Source: VXNE01 sp965203615 | GTDB lineage: Bacteria > Pseudomonadota > Gammaproteobacteria > Pseudomonadales > Azotimanducaceae | DNA: 64,000 nt | Assembly: GCA_965203615.1 (NCBI GenBank) | Contig: OZ241900.1 | Coordinates: forward strand, 2,108,001 to 2,172,000 | Reading direction: 5' to 3' | In this document: piece after piece, positions 41,925 through 49,987 of the stretch | Layout: the number at the start of each line of letters is the position of its first letter | Numbering within the stretch: position 1 is the first letter of the stretch | Program-made: the position numbers and the translations under genes | The notes under the pieces: generated by a model | What the model saw: the letters and a program-made list of their open reading frames with translations, nothing else | What the model was told of the DNA's origin: nothing | Database searches by the model: none

Positions 41925-42230
41925 AAATCCGCAGACTCACCCGCCACCTCGACCTCGGGCGCAACCAGATCGTGCACGCCGTGGACGACGTGAGTCTCGA
42001 CATCGCGTCCGGCGAGATTGTAGGGGTTCGTTAGCGAGAACGGCTCCGGCAAGATCATGTTCGGATTGTACGATAAGACCGTCGGCCAAGTGGTCTGCAA
42101 GGACGAAACCCCGCCGCAGCACTCCACGCAGATGGTCTTCCAAGAATCGTATTGTCCCTGAACCCGCACATACGACCGTGGGCAGATCGTCGCAGACGGG
42201 CTACGGCTGCACACCGACCCTGGCGGGCAG
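41925..42230 (+). pseudogene. Degraded oligopeptide-type ABC transporter ATPase
   Basis: Fragments in different plus-strand frames decode to HLDLGRNQIVHAVDDVSLDI, ASGEIVG, a Walker-A-like ENGSGKIMFG, QMVFQES, SLNPH and VGQIVADGLRLH, in the order of an OppF/DppF-type ATPase N-terminal half. A short deletion before Walker A introduces a stop, and another frameshift follows QMVFQ. No ABC signature or Walker B is left. The gene is broken beyond function; about 290 bp upstream and 120 bp downstream hold no other gene. Confidence 0.65.
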
Positions 42231-42349
42231 GAGATTCGGGAACGGGCGGTGGAGTAGCATCCAGCCACACATGCCCCACCACTCCCTCTCCGTTGGCTTC
42301 GTAAACAAGCGTCGATAGACTGTCCGAATAGCACCGTCGAATCGATCAC

Positions 42350-42874
42350 ATGAAAGAGTTCCTCTCTACGGAACCATGGCGCCAGAAGCTCCTGTGGCAC
42401 GCCAAGGGTTTCGGCGGCATAACGGCGACCGTTTCCGCCATTATTGCCTTGGCGGCGCTCATCAGCGAATGGGTGCTTGATCAGATCGAAATAGTAGCTC
42501 TGTTCGGTGTCCATTGGGTTTTCCTTGTGCACCTCTCTCGGTGCATCCTTGAACACCAGTGCCCAACGTACTACAGCAATCCTAAAGTTAAGCATGTAAT
42601 GAAGGATTATGGCCTACTAATCGTCGAGCGGTCACCGTGGCTCGGTATGGGCGTCGCAACGTCGGTTTACACTGTGCAAGGTGACTTGGAACGGCTGGTT
42701 TGTGCTGGGCATGTGATCAACATCCAACAAAACGGCCTGGTCCAGATAAAGATCTCCTGCACCGAGGCCGGCTTGACACATTGGAACGACGTATGGAATG
42801 AACTGAGCAGCAAGTCTGCAGATTCGCTGATTGTTCGACCCGGACTTCATCAAGAGGGCTTCTCAAATGGCTGA
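42350..42874 (+). CDS. Membrane-anchored protein of unknown function (paired gene 1)
   Basis: 174 residues. The first third holds one or two hydrophobic helices (ITATVSAIIALAALISEWVL, IEIVALFGVHWVFLVHL). The rest is a compact soluble domain with a WLGMGVATSVYTVQGDLERLVCAGHVINIQQNGLVQIKIS beta-rich segment. No family recognised. AT-richer than neighbours. The stop overlaps the next ATG by eight bases, so the two products are probably made together and may interact. Confidence 0.6.
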   Translation: MKEFLSTEPWRQKLLWHAKGFGGITATVSAIIALAALISEWVLDQIEIVALFGVHWVFLVHLSRCILEHQCPTYYSNPKVKHVMKDYGLLIVERSPWLGMGVATSVYTVQGDLERLVCAGHVINIQQNGLVQIKISCTEAGLTHWNDVWNELSSKSADSLIVRPGLHQEGFSNG

Positions 42875-43259
42875 CTACAGTGAACTGCCCAAGGTTGTTT
42901 ACGTGCCAGATAAGCGCAGTTTCGTGATTAATCGGGGCAGCGAGGCTGGCGTGAAGCAACACCAAAACTACCTGATCTTTCGGCTAGGGGAACGAATTTC
43001 GGACCCAACGACTGGTGAAGACTTGGGCATGTTGGAAATAGTTGTCGGACGGGCCCGAACTGTCCATGTCCAAGAGAAGATGGCGACCCTCGAGAGCACA
43101 ATGACGAAGACCGTGCCCGGAAATATCCGTAAAATTTCCCGTAGAGGCGGTGGAATATTAACCATGGGGCTCCCGGTTCACGAGGAAATCGAAGAGGGCA
43201 AAGAGGTCGAAAGCGTGCCCATCGATGCACAAGTGGGCGACTACGCTAGGCCCGTTTAG
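42867..43259 (+). CDS. FlgT-C-like beta-barrel domain protein (paired gene 2)
   Basis: 130 residues with GAGGG upstream of the ATG. FVINRGSEAGVKQHQNYLIFRLGERISDPTTGEDLGMLEIVVGRARTVHVQEKMATLES resembles the small beta-barrel at the C-terminus of FlgT and related envelope proteins (NRG-G-x-x-G-V start, VHVQEKMATL end). Here it is a free-standing protein with no signal peptide, so it probably works on the cytoplasmic side with the membrane-anchored partner. The stop overlaps the stop of the convergent HNH gene by four bases, marking the left boundary of the defence operon. Confidence 0.6.
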   Translation: MADYSELPKVVYVPDKRSFVINRGSEAGVKQHQNYLIFRLGERISDPTTGEDLGMLEIVVGRARTVHVQEKMATLESTMTKTVPGNIRKISRRGGGILTMGLPVHEEIEEGKEVESVPIDAQVGDYARPV

Positions 43260-44044
43260 GGTCTGGGTTTCGGGTTTCCCGGACCGTTACGGAAGACATT
43301 CGATCTGTGCCAAGGCAGGTAATGTTCGTGAGCGCGACCCAGGGCGTGGACCTCCAGCCTCTCCTTCAACCCCAGAACGAACCGCGCATCCGCCGCTAGC
43401 CCTTCCGAAACGAGCACAACCCCATCCTCCGCTAGCGTGATGAACCCTGCATCGAACACCGCGTCCAAGTGCGGGGCCAACAGCAACCCGTTGAACACGT
43501 CGAGGCGTTCTGCGTCCGTGTCGCAGTCGGCCCAGCGCTTGATGTGACTGGCGCGCAGAAGTTCGGGGACGGCCAAGCCGGTGATCGCGCAGAGGCCGTC
43601 CCAGTACTCCAGCAGGCCGCGGCGGAAGATGTCCTGGCCGACGCGTTGGACGACCATGCGCTCGGCTTCCGTGGACCGCGGCAGGTTTGCGGTCTCGGCC
43701 TCGAAGGCTTGAAGTAGGGCGTCAGGCAGCGTGCGAGATAGCTGGAAGGCGCGGCGGAGCAGACGATGGAGGGCGGCCATGTCGTCGACGACAAGTGCGC
43801 CGGCGGCGTTGTTCGGGAGCAGGTTCGTGGAGGGCGTGCCGAGGGTAGCCAAGCCGTCGAGGACATCCGCCCGCGATACGGCGGCGAGAACACGGGACTC
43901 TTCCAGGACCGTGAGCCAGATGTGCATCGAGGTCTGGCTACTGCCGAAGGAAAGCCAGTCGGTCCGGTGGACCAGTTCGAGGTCAAAGCCGTTGTCGGTC
44001 GCGGCCTTCTCCAGACGGGTGATCGTGACGGCCGATAGCTTCAC
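43256..44044 (-). CDS. HNH endonuclease (HNH_2 type), last gene of the defence operon
   Basis: 262 residues from a GTG that overlaps the ptuB stop by four bases; the frame extends 10 codons further without need. The nuclease core is RASHIKRWADCDTDAERLDVFNGLLLAPHLDAVFDAGFITL: His in SHIK, Asn in FNGLLL and the following His/Asp, the HNH_2 pattern of predicted restriction endonucleases. An N-terminal half of about 130 residues has no recognised fold. In the operon it is the third nuclease-type or DNA-acting effector behind the methyltransferase. It might cut unmodified DNA, while the coupled modification enzyme protects self (inference). Confidence 0.85.
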   Translation of the reverse strand: MKLSAVTITRLEKAATDNGFDLELVHRTDWLSFGSSQTSMHIWLTVLEESRVLAAVSRADVLDGLATLGTPSTNLLPNNAAGALVVDDMAALHRLLRRAFQLSRTLPDALLQAFEAETANLPRSTEAERMVVQRVGQDIFRRGLLEYWDGLCAITGLAVPELLRASHIKRWADCDTDAERLDVFNGLLLAPHLDAVFDAGFITLAEDGVVLVSEGLAADARFVLGLKERLEVHALGRAHEHYLPWHRSNVFRNGPGNPKPRP

Positions 44045-44802
44045 AATCCGCGCGCCAAGGTCCTGCGCAGCCACGCGACGCGAATGCTCACGTGCTCGGG
44101 AAGCGGGTGCCGGGCCAGAATCTGCGTAGCGCGGTTAGCTCGATCCTCGCCTGATGGGGTGTGATGACCGAAGTCGCTCTTCAGTCTCGTCCGCTCGCTG
44201 TCCAAGGCTGCCCTCCGGGCTTCGAGAAGGGTTGGATGATTGAGGTTGAGGATAGCGCGACGTTGTTGGCCACTGGGTTGACCGACGCCGATGGCCAGTT
44301 CGAGGGCACTTCGAATTGCCTGGTCCAAGCGTATGTCGTTGCGGACGTACATGTTGCCTGCGGTGGTGAAACCGACGACGCATTCGTAAGCGAAGTCGGT
44401 AGGCCAGGGAAGGTCCGGGTCCGGGTCCTTCGCCTTGAGCCGTCGACGGCCCTTCCTTCTATCGCAGGTATCTCCCGTTGGGCAGGAGAGGTATAGGTTT
44501 TTCCAGTGGATGGCGAATTCCGGGGCGGCGCGCAAGGGGCGCCAGTGCTCCACGGGGGGTGTCGGCACGCCCTCCGAGAGCCTGCGTTCGCAATAGACGC
44601 AGATCGATCCCTGCTCGCGGTACATGACTTCGCGGAGCTTGGCCTTGTCGAGCTGATTGAACTCTGTTCTCGCGAACCCGGACTTGTTGGCCCTGCCTCC
44701 GAGCGACGCGAGGTATTCGCGCTCAGCATCCACGAATCGCCGCGGCGCTTGACCGTCGGGGCTCACATTCGCGGGTGGCTGGGGCTTTTCCAGTCCCCGC
44801 AT
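44041..44802 (-). CDS. ptuB: PtuB-like HNH nuclease of a Septu module
   Basis: 253 residues. The zinc/HNH core reads ICVYCERRL, PPVEHWRPL, HWKNLYLSC and CDRRKG: a C-x2-C pair, the catalytic His in VEHW, Asn in KNLYL, then the second Cys pair. FARTEFNQLDKAKLREVMYREQ precedes it as in the TIGR02646 (retron/Septu HNH) family. PtuB degrades nucleic acid when released or activated by the PtuA ATPase. It directly abuts the ptuA stop (no spacer) and overlaps the next HNH gene. No reverse transcriptase or retron RNA was seen nearby, so this is Septu rather than retron context. Confidence 0.85.
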   Translation of the reverse strand: MRGLEKPQPPANVSPDGQAPRRFVDAEREYLASLGGRANKSGFARTEFNQLDKAKLREVMYREQGSICVYCERRLSEGVPTPPVEHWRPLRAAPEFAIHWKNLYLSCPTGDTCDRRKGRRRLKAKDPDPDLPWPTDFAYECVVGFTTAGNMYVRNDIRLDQAIRSALELAIGVGQPSGQQRRAILNLNHPTLLEARRAALDSERTRLKSDFGHHTPSGEDRANRATQILARHPLPEHVSIRVAWLRRTLARGL

Positions 44803-46044
44803 CTAGTCCTCCATGAACCCTCTGGCGCGGATCAGCGTCGGGTCATTGAATCCCCACCTTTCCGCCAGTTCCGCATGGAGACGATCAGCGAGTTGCCGGT
44901 CGCCTCGGTCGATCGCTTGGTGTAGATCACGAAGCGCGACCGCACCTTCGTCGTCGCGATCATCGGTGTTCATGAGGTCGCGGAGAATTGCGTTGCTGTC
45001 GCGCCCCGATACGAACACGTCCCAGTCCTGAAGCTGGCCATCAACGAGGCGGCGCACTTGGCGGTTTTCGGCGCTGCTCAGGACCTGTGGCGAATGCGTC
45101 GAGATAACGAATTGGAGTCTGGGGAAAGCTTCGCGAAGGCGCGGTAGCGCGATGCGTTGCCATCGCGGATGCAGGTGCAGGTCTAGTTCGTCTATGAGCA
45201 CCACGCCTTCCACGCGGGCCGGTGCCTCGGCACCATCCAACTCGTTGAGCATGACGGCGCGACGGGCGATATCGGCGACCAGCGCGATGAACACATGGTA
45301 GCCGTCGGACAGTTCGGACCAAGGCGCCGTATGCCCATTCTCGAAGCGCACCACCGGGGCTCGCGCCGCCGCATCGTACCAGGCGTTCGTAACGCCGGGA
45401 GTTGCCCGTACCGTTGCCTCCATCACGGCCTGATGGAACGAACGTTCCGGCACTTTGTACTGTCGGCGGACCACGTCCCCGAGAAACTCGTCCTGGAGCC
45501 ACTGAATCAGCGGGGCCTCGTCAAGGTCCGGGTCGAGCGAGGAGTCGTAGGCTTCCCATCGGTCCCGCGTAAGTTCGACCTTGCGACGGTCGCGGGAGCG
45601 GTTCAAGCGATCAACGCCGTACCACGCGAACAAGGGCCAGCGTTTCCCGGGCACTCGAACTCGCTCCAAGGCGTCGAGAATCGGTCGGTGCCAGTTCGTG
45701 GCGACTACAGACCGGGTACCGGGTTTGACTGTCATTGCCCAAGTGACGGATTCCGCGTCGCCCACCGCTGCGGTCCACGTCAACTGGCATTCGCCGACCG
45801 GCTCGCGTCTCCCCTGCTCTTCGAGTGTGCGCATCTTGGGATCGCGCCCTGCGTCGAGCTTCAGGATATTCGATGAACCCCTCTGGACCACGGCGAGGCC
45901 CATCGCGAGCGCGTTGAGGAGCGCAGTCTTTCCGCCGCCGTTCTCTGCGAAGAGGACGGTTGTATCTTCCTCAAGTGGAAGCGTCAGCTCGTCGAAGCAA
46001 CGGTAGTTTTCAAGACGGATTTCGCGGAACTGGAGTCGGCTCAT
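44803..46044 (-). CDS. ptuA: PtuA-like ABC/AAA ATPase of a Septu module
   Basis: 413 residues. The N-terminus LQFREIRLENYRCFDELTLPL is the usual opening of SMC/RecF-like defence ATPases. Walker A is FAENGGGKTALL (33-44), a signature-like WSELSDGYH follows, Walker B is VVLIDELDLHLHPRWQ and the switch His is in STHSPQVL. The C-terminal about 80 residues (DRDDEGAVALRDLHQAIDRGDRQLADRLHAELAERWG) are a helical tail typical of PtuA. It forms a complex with PtuB and senses infection through nucleotide binding. The ATG overlaps the methyltransferase stop (ATGA), so Septu is translated as the continuation of the modification module. Confidence 0.88.
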   Translation of the reverse strand: MSRLQFREIRLENYRCFDELTLPLEEDTTVLFAENGGGKTALLNALAMGLAVVQRGSSNILKLDAGRDPKMRTLEEQGRREPVGECQLTWTAAVGDAESVTWAMTVKPGTRSVVATNWHRPILDALERVRVPGKRWPLFAWYGVDRLNRSRDRRKVELTRDRWEAYDSSLDPDLDEAPLIQWLQDEFLGDVVRRQYKVPERSFHQAVMEATVRATPGVTNAWYDAAARAPVVRFENGHTAPWSELSDGYHVFIALVADIARRAVMLNELDGAEAPARVEGVVLIDELDLHLHPRWQRIALPRLREAFPRLQFVISTHSPQVLSSAENRQVRRLVDGQLQDWDVFVSGRDSNAILRDLMNTDDRDDEGAVALRDLHQAIDRGDRQLADRLHAELAERWGFNDPTLIRARGFMED

Positions 46045-49000
46045 GTCGCCCTCCTCGGTGGTCCGAGCGGCGAATTGTACGGTATGCCCCGCGCCGCGGC
46101 GGTCGCCAGCGCATCGTAGGTCTCCAGCACCACGCGCTTGGTCCGATACTCGCCGTGCTCACGTTCCTCCGACCGCGCGAGGACCGGAAACGTGTCGAGG
46201 ATATAGGCGGCGTCATCTCGCGAGATGCCGTACAAGTGGAAGAAGGCGGCATCAATTTCGCACCGGAGCTGGAAGCGGCGCTCGTGATCCCAAATGAAGG
46301 GCGGGCCGTCGTCATCGCAATCGTCGGCGAAGGGCTTCAGGTTCCACGCCGTGTAGGTGAGCTCAAGGACGCGCGCGAGCAGCCAGTCACGAATGCGCAT
46401 CGAAGTTGCCCACGGCGCATGGGTGGAATACGCCTGCGAGGGCAGCACCGGAAGCTGCCGCATTGTGAAGAACGTCAAGTGAACTCCACCGACCTTCTGC
46501 CTAGCGCAATAATCAAGTGGAATGCTCGACAGGTTGGCGTAGAGGCAGGCCACAACTTGCGGATCAAGAGACGGCATCGCCAGCGGAAACGTGTGGTTCA
46601 CAGCGAGCCTCGGAATGATGCAGGCAATAACGGTTCTGAGGTCATGCGAGCGGACTATGTCCCGCCAACCGAGCAACCAACGCCTGTCCCAGACACCATC
46701 CAACCTTGCCTCAACCGCGTCCTTGGGAACCCAGTATCTCGGCACCGTTACCCGCCCCGTATCGGCATGGGCAACGTGGTCCAGTTCGGGGAGCTTTCCT
46801 TGGTTCGCCTGAGCCTCGCGCTGCGCCTCGTAGGTTCCGAAGCGGTGGTCAAATTGGTGGATCATTTTTGCCTCATACAGAGGCACTATGACATCTCCGT
46901 CCCGCTCAAACCGATCTCCATCGAGCCTCCAACCAGCCGACGCCAACTCGGCTCGAGTACGAAACAGGCGGGAGTCGTTGGCCATGTCGAACATGCGCAC
47001 GAACCTTAGACCCCATGGATTTCCATCAGGGTCGTCCTCTTGCCACAGAACACCCGCTCGGCGGTACATCGCCAAATTGATGTCGGCGTCGCGACGAGAT
47101 CTAAACGTGGGGCAGGTACGCGTGTTCGGGTTCAGGGTGCCAAAATCCGCAGGTGTCAGCTCGAAGTGTCGGTGCTGGTCCTCAAGATCGACTGCACGCC
47201 TAGCATAAAACGCCAAATCCGCCGTTCGGGCTTCTCCAATCGTCAGCAGCACGAACCGATAAGCATGGTGGAGGCCCTTGAACACGAGACTCTCGTTCTC
47301 GAAGTGATGGACGCTGGCAAGGGCGCTACTGTCGAGAAGGGATTGGAAGTACTCCTTGGTGGTGTCGTCAGTGACGATCCCCCCGGGGACGATGAAGCCG
47401 GCACATCCGCGACGCGCGAGTACGCTCCAATTATGTTCCGCAAACAACGCATAGGTGTTGATGTCGCCCTTCCCGCAAAGCGGGTAGCGCCCGGATTGCC
47501 GTGCGAAATGGCTCTGCCCCTGTGCGATGCGCGATGCGCGGGTCCACTCCCACCAGAGCATTGGGTCCGTGGCTGGAAGCGCCGCGATGAGGTTCTTTCG
47601 TTCAGCAGCGTTCCGCGCCTTCGCGATGGACGGCTCACGCTTGGAGAAGAACTCCCGTTCTTGGAGTTTGACCCGCTCCCACGGCGGGTTGCCCAGCACG
47701 ACGTCGAAGCCACCCCGCGCAAAGATTTCCGGAAACGCCAGCTCCCAGTGGAAGATGCCGTAGTCCTCAACGATTCTCTGCGTGGCATCGAGGAACGTAG
47801 AGGAAGGTGGTTCCTGCCGGTCGCGGAGGGCAAGCCAAGCGTCCGTCGTGGGGGCGGCCTCGAAGATCTGCCCAGACTCGTCCTTCGGCCACAGGAAAGC
47901 TGCACACCACGCGTCGGCCACGAGCTTCTCCCGCTCGTAGGCTCGCGAGGCAAGGAGTTCCTCCCACTGTCGCTGTTTCTCGGCCAACGCGTCGGCGTCG
48001 GTGTCCGGGATCTCCTCCACCGCACGCATCGCATCGCGTACTCCATCCGTTTCGTCGCGAACCTCGAACGATAGGCGTCGCTGACCCACGACCTGCACTT
48101 TGTTGCGCCGCTTGAGCGCGTTGGTGACCTTTCTGTCGTCTCCTTCAAGGACTGCCCACGCCGCGTCCGGCACCTGGTCGCCCATCAACTCGCGGTTCGT
48201 ACCGATGAGCGAGTTGCCGCAGCGGATGTGGCTCTCCAGGAACGTCAGCGGCAACCCCGGATCGATCGACTCCATCCAGAGGCCGACTTTGCAGATCTCC
48301 ACCGCCAACGGATTCGCGTCCACGCCATAGATGCATCGGCGGACCACGTCACGAAGCGCACCCTGGTAATCCTCCGGCGTGGGGGTGCCACCGGCCCGGA
48401 GCCGAGCGATGCGGTCGGCGAGCCGTCGTGCCGCTGCGAGCAGGAAGTGTCCGGAGCCGCACGCTGGGTCGACGATAGCCAGGTTTAGCAGGGCATCGAC
48501 GGGTTCCTCGGGATTGGCGTCGACCGTGCGGTCGATGACCGGATCGAGCGCGGTCCTAAGCAGCACCTGCACGAGCTCGTCCGGCGTGTAGTAGCTGCCG
48601 GTGGTTTTTCTCGCGTGGCCGAGGCTCTCTTCTGCGCTCGCGAAGGAGAAGGCGTGTGCGTTCCCGGTGATCTGGGGGACCAGTTCCAGCATGCCCTCGT
48701 AGACGTAGCCCAGTTCGTCCGGTCCCATGTCCCGCCAGTTCACCCGCACAAGGCCGGCGGGTTCGCGAAGCCAAGCGAGTTGGAACAACGCACCGAGAAG
48801 CGCACGGTTATCAAGCTTCGCCTCGTCGAGTTCCGGGCACTCCTCCCGTCCGAACAGTCCGGCCAAGGCGGGGAGGCCGAGCCGTGGCTCACCACTTGCA
48901 AGGCCCCGGAAGACGATCCTGAGTGCCTCCCAGAGATCGCCCTGTCGGTCGTGGGCACTACGGCGGACGGACCGGTCGCGAAGCCGACGGAGCCCATATC

Positions 49001-49985
49001 CTTCGGAATAGAGCTCGCGTTCCGATAAGGAAACGCCCTTGGGATGCAGCAAGTCGCGTTCCTCGACCGTGAGCAGGAAAACGAGCCGGTAGACAAGGCG
49101 CAGGAGCTGCCCAAAGAACTCCTCCGGGGTCAGATCGCCCTTGCGCAGCGCGGCGCGAAGTTCGTTGTTCGCACTGTGCGACAGGAACCCCTGCCCCAGG
49201 ATTTGGAGCGCTTGCTGGAAGCCGTCACTCAGCCTGTCCCGCGCCCGGGTGCCCTCCTCCCGGCCAGCTTCCCGCCACGCCTCGAGGGGACAAGCTTCCG
49301 GAGGGTCTTCGGCGCGACCGAAGCGGGATTCGTGCGCAAGGAGCCACAGCGCGGCGAAGTCGGGATAAAGATCCTCTGTAAACATCCTGCCGAGATCGGC
49401 CTCGATCCATGCCGGTCGAGCGAGGCTCGCGTTGTCCCGCGCGATCCTCATCGAGAGGCCGTCCGTTGTAAGGCCCCACAGCGCCGCACTGGACACGTTC
49501 AGCGTCTCCTGCAAGAGACCGAAAGCGCTCCGCCGCCGGTGCTCGTCCCCGAGTTCCGGTAGAGGAGCGTCCAGGCCCACTCCCAACGGAGCCACCACGA
49601 CGGGGACGCGATCACCGAGCGCGAAGAAGCTGACGGGATACACGCGGTCGTCGACCGTCGTCGGTTCCGCTCGCGTCAGAGAAGCGAAGCACAAGGCGTC
49701 GCGCAAGAAGCCCTCAACGAAGTGCTCCACAAGTGCGGTACGGTCGCCTCCTCCAGCCCGACCCGCCTCCATCGCCTGAAAGCAGGCCTGGGCAATGCGC
49801 CAACTCCGGGCGATCTCGTCTCGGATTTGTAGTCCATCTGGAACGCGGTAGTCACCCCACTCCTGCGCACCAACTTGGAGTTGCGCGACCTTTCCGAGCC
49901 AGTCCGCGCCAAGCAAACCGCCCTCGATAGAGAGTGCTTCGAAGGCGATGCGGGCCTCGCCTAGCTGGCTTCGACGAGGCGCCAT
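46041..49985 (-). CDS. drmMI: N6-adenine DNA methyltransferase, DrmMI/PglX-like
   Basis: 1314 residues. SAM motif I is IVDPACGSGHFLLAAAR (504-520), and catalytic motif IV is VVLGNPPWERVKL (NPPW at 766-769). KTTGSYYTPDELVQVLL (460-476) and VDANPLAVEICKVGLW are typical of large PglX, DrmMI and Eco57I-type enzymes. Long N-terminal (1-440) and C-terminal (850-1314) regions are probably target recognition and partner binding. It methylates adenine and marks self DNA. No separate restriction domain (such as PD-(D/E)xK) is apparent, so restriction must come from the coupled genes. It starts 2 bp after the SNF2 stop. Confidence 0.9.
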   Translation of the reverse strand: MAPRRSQLGEARIAFEALSIEGGLLGADWLGKVAQLQVGAQEWGDYRVPDGLQIRDEIARSWRIAQACFQAMEAGRAGGGDRTALVEHFVEGFLRDALCFASLTRAEPTTVDDRVYPVSFFALGDRVPVVVAPLGVGLDAPLPELGDEHRRRSAFGLLQETLNVSSAALWGLTTDGLSMRIARDNASLARPAWIEADLGRMFTEDLYPDFAALWLLAHESRFGRAEDPPEACPLEAWREAGREEGTRARDRLSDGFQQALQILGQGFLSHSANNELRAALRKGDLTPEEFFGQLLRLVYRLVFLLTVEERDLLHPKGVSLSERELYSEGYGLRRLRDRSVRRSAHDRQGDLWEALRIVFRGLASGEPRLGLPALAGLFGREECPELDEAKLDNRALLGALFQLAWLREPAGLVRVNWRDMGPDELGYVYEGMLELVPQITGNAHAFSFASAEESLGHARKTTGSYYTPDELVQVLLRTALDPVIDRTVDANPEEPVDALLNLAIVDPACGSGHFLLAAARRLADRIARLRAGGTPTPEDYQGALRDVVRRCIYGVDANPLAVEICKVGLWMESIDPGLPLTFLESHIRCGNSLIGTNRELMGDQVPDAAWAVLEGDDRKVTNALKRRNKVQVVGQRRLSFEVRDETDGVRDAMRAVEEIPDTDADALAEKQRQWEELLASRAYEREKLVADAWCAAFLWPKDESGQIFEAAPTTDAWLALRDRQEPPSSTFLDATQRIVEDYGIFHWELAFPEIFARGGFDVVLGNPPWERVKLQEREFFSKREPSIAKARNAAERKNLIAALPATDPMLWWEWTRASRIAQGQSHFARQSGRYPLCGKGDINTYALFAEHNWSVLARRGCAGFIVPGGIVTDDTTKEYFQSLLDSSALASVHHFENESLVFKGLHHAYRFVLLTIGEARTADLAFYARRAVDLEDQHRHFELTPADFGTLNPNTRTCPTFRSRRDADINLAMYRRAGVLWQEDDPDGNPWGLRFVRMFDMANDSRLFRTRAELASAGWRLDGDRFERDGDVIVPLYEAKMIHQFDHRFGTYEAQREAQANQGKLPELDHVAHADTGRVTVPRYWVPKDAVEARLDGVWDRRWLLGWRDIVRSHDLRTVIACIIPRLAVNHTFPLAMPSLDPQVVACLYANLSSIPLDYCARQKVGGVHLTFFTMRQLPVLPSQAYSTHAPWATSMRIRDWLLARVLELTYTAWNLKPFADDCDDDGPPFIWDHERRFQLRCEIDAAFFHLYGISRDDAAYILDTFPVLARSEEREHGEYRTKRVVLETYDALATAAARGIPYNSPLGPPRRAT

Positions 49986-49987
49986 GA

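Noticed and set aside
43256..46044. Retron interpretation of the PtuA-PtuB-HNH genes
   Set aside because: PtuB-like HNH proteins occur in retron-Septu loci, but no reverse transcriptase gene or msr/msd-like structure is present in the window.
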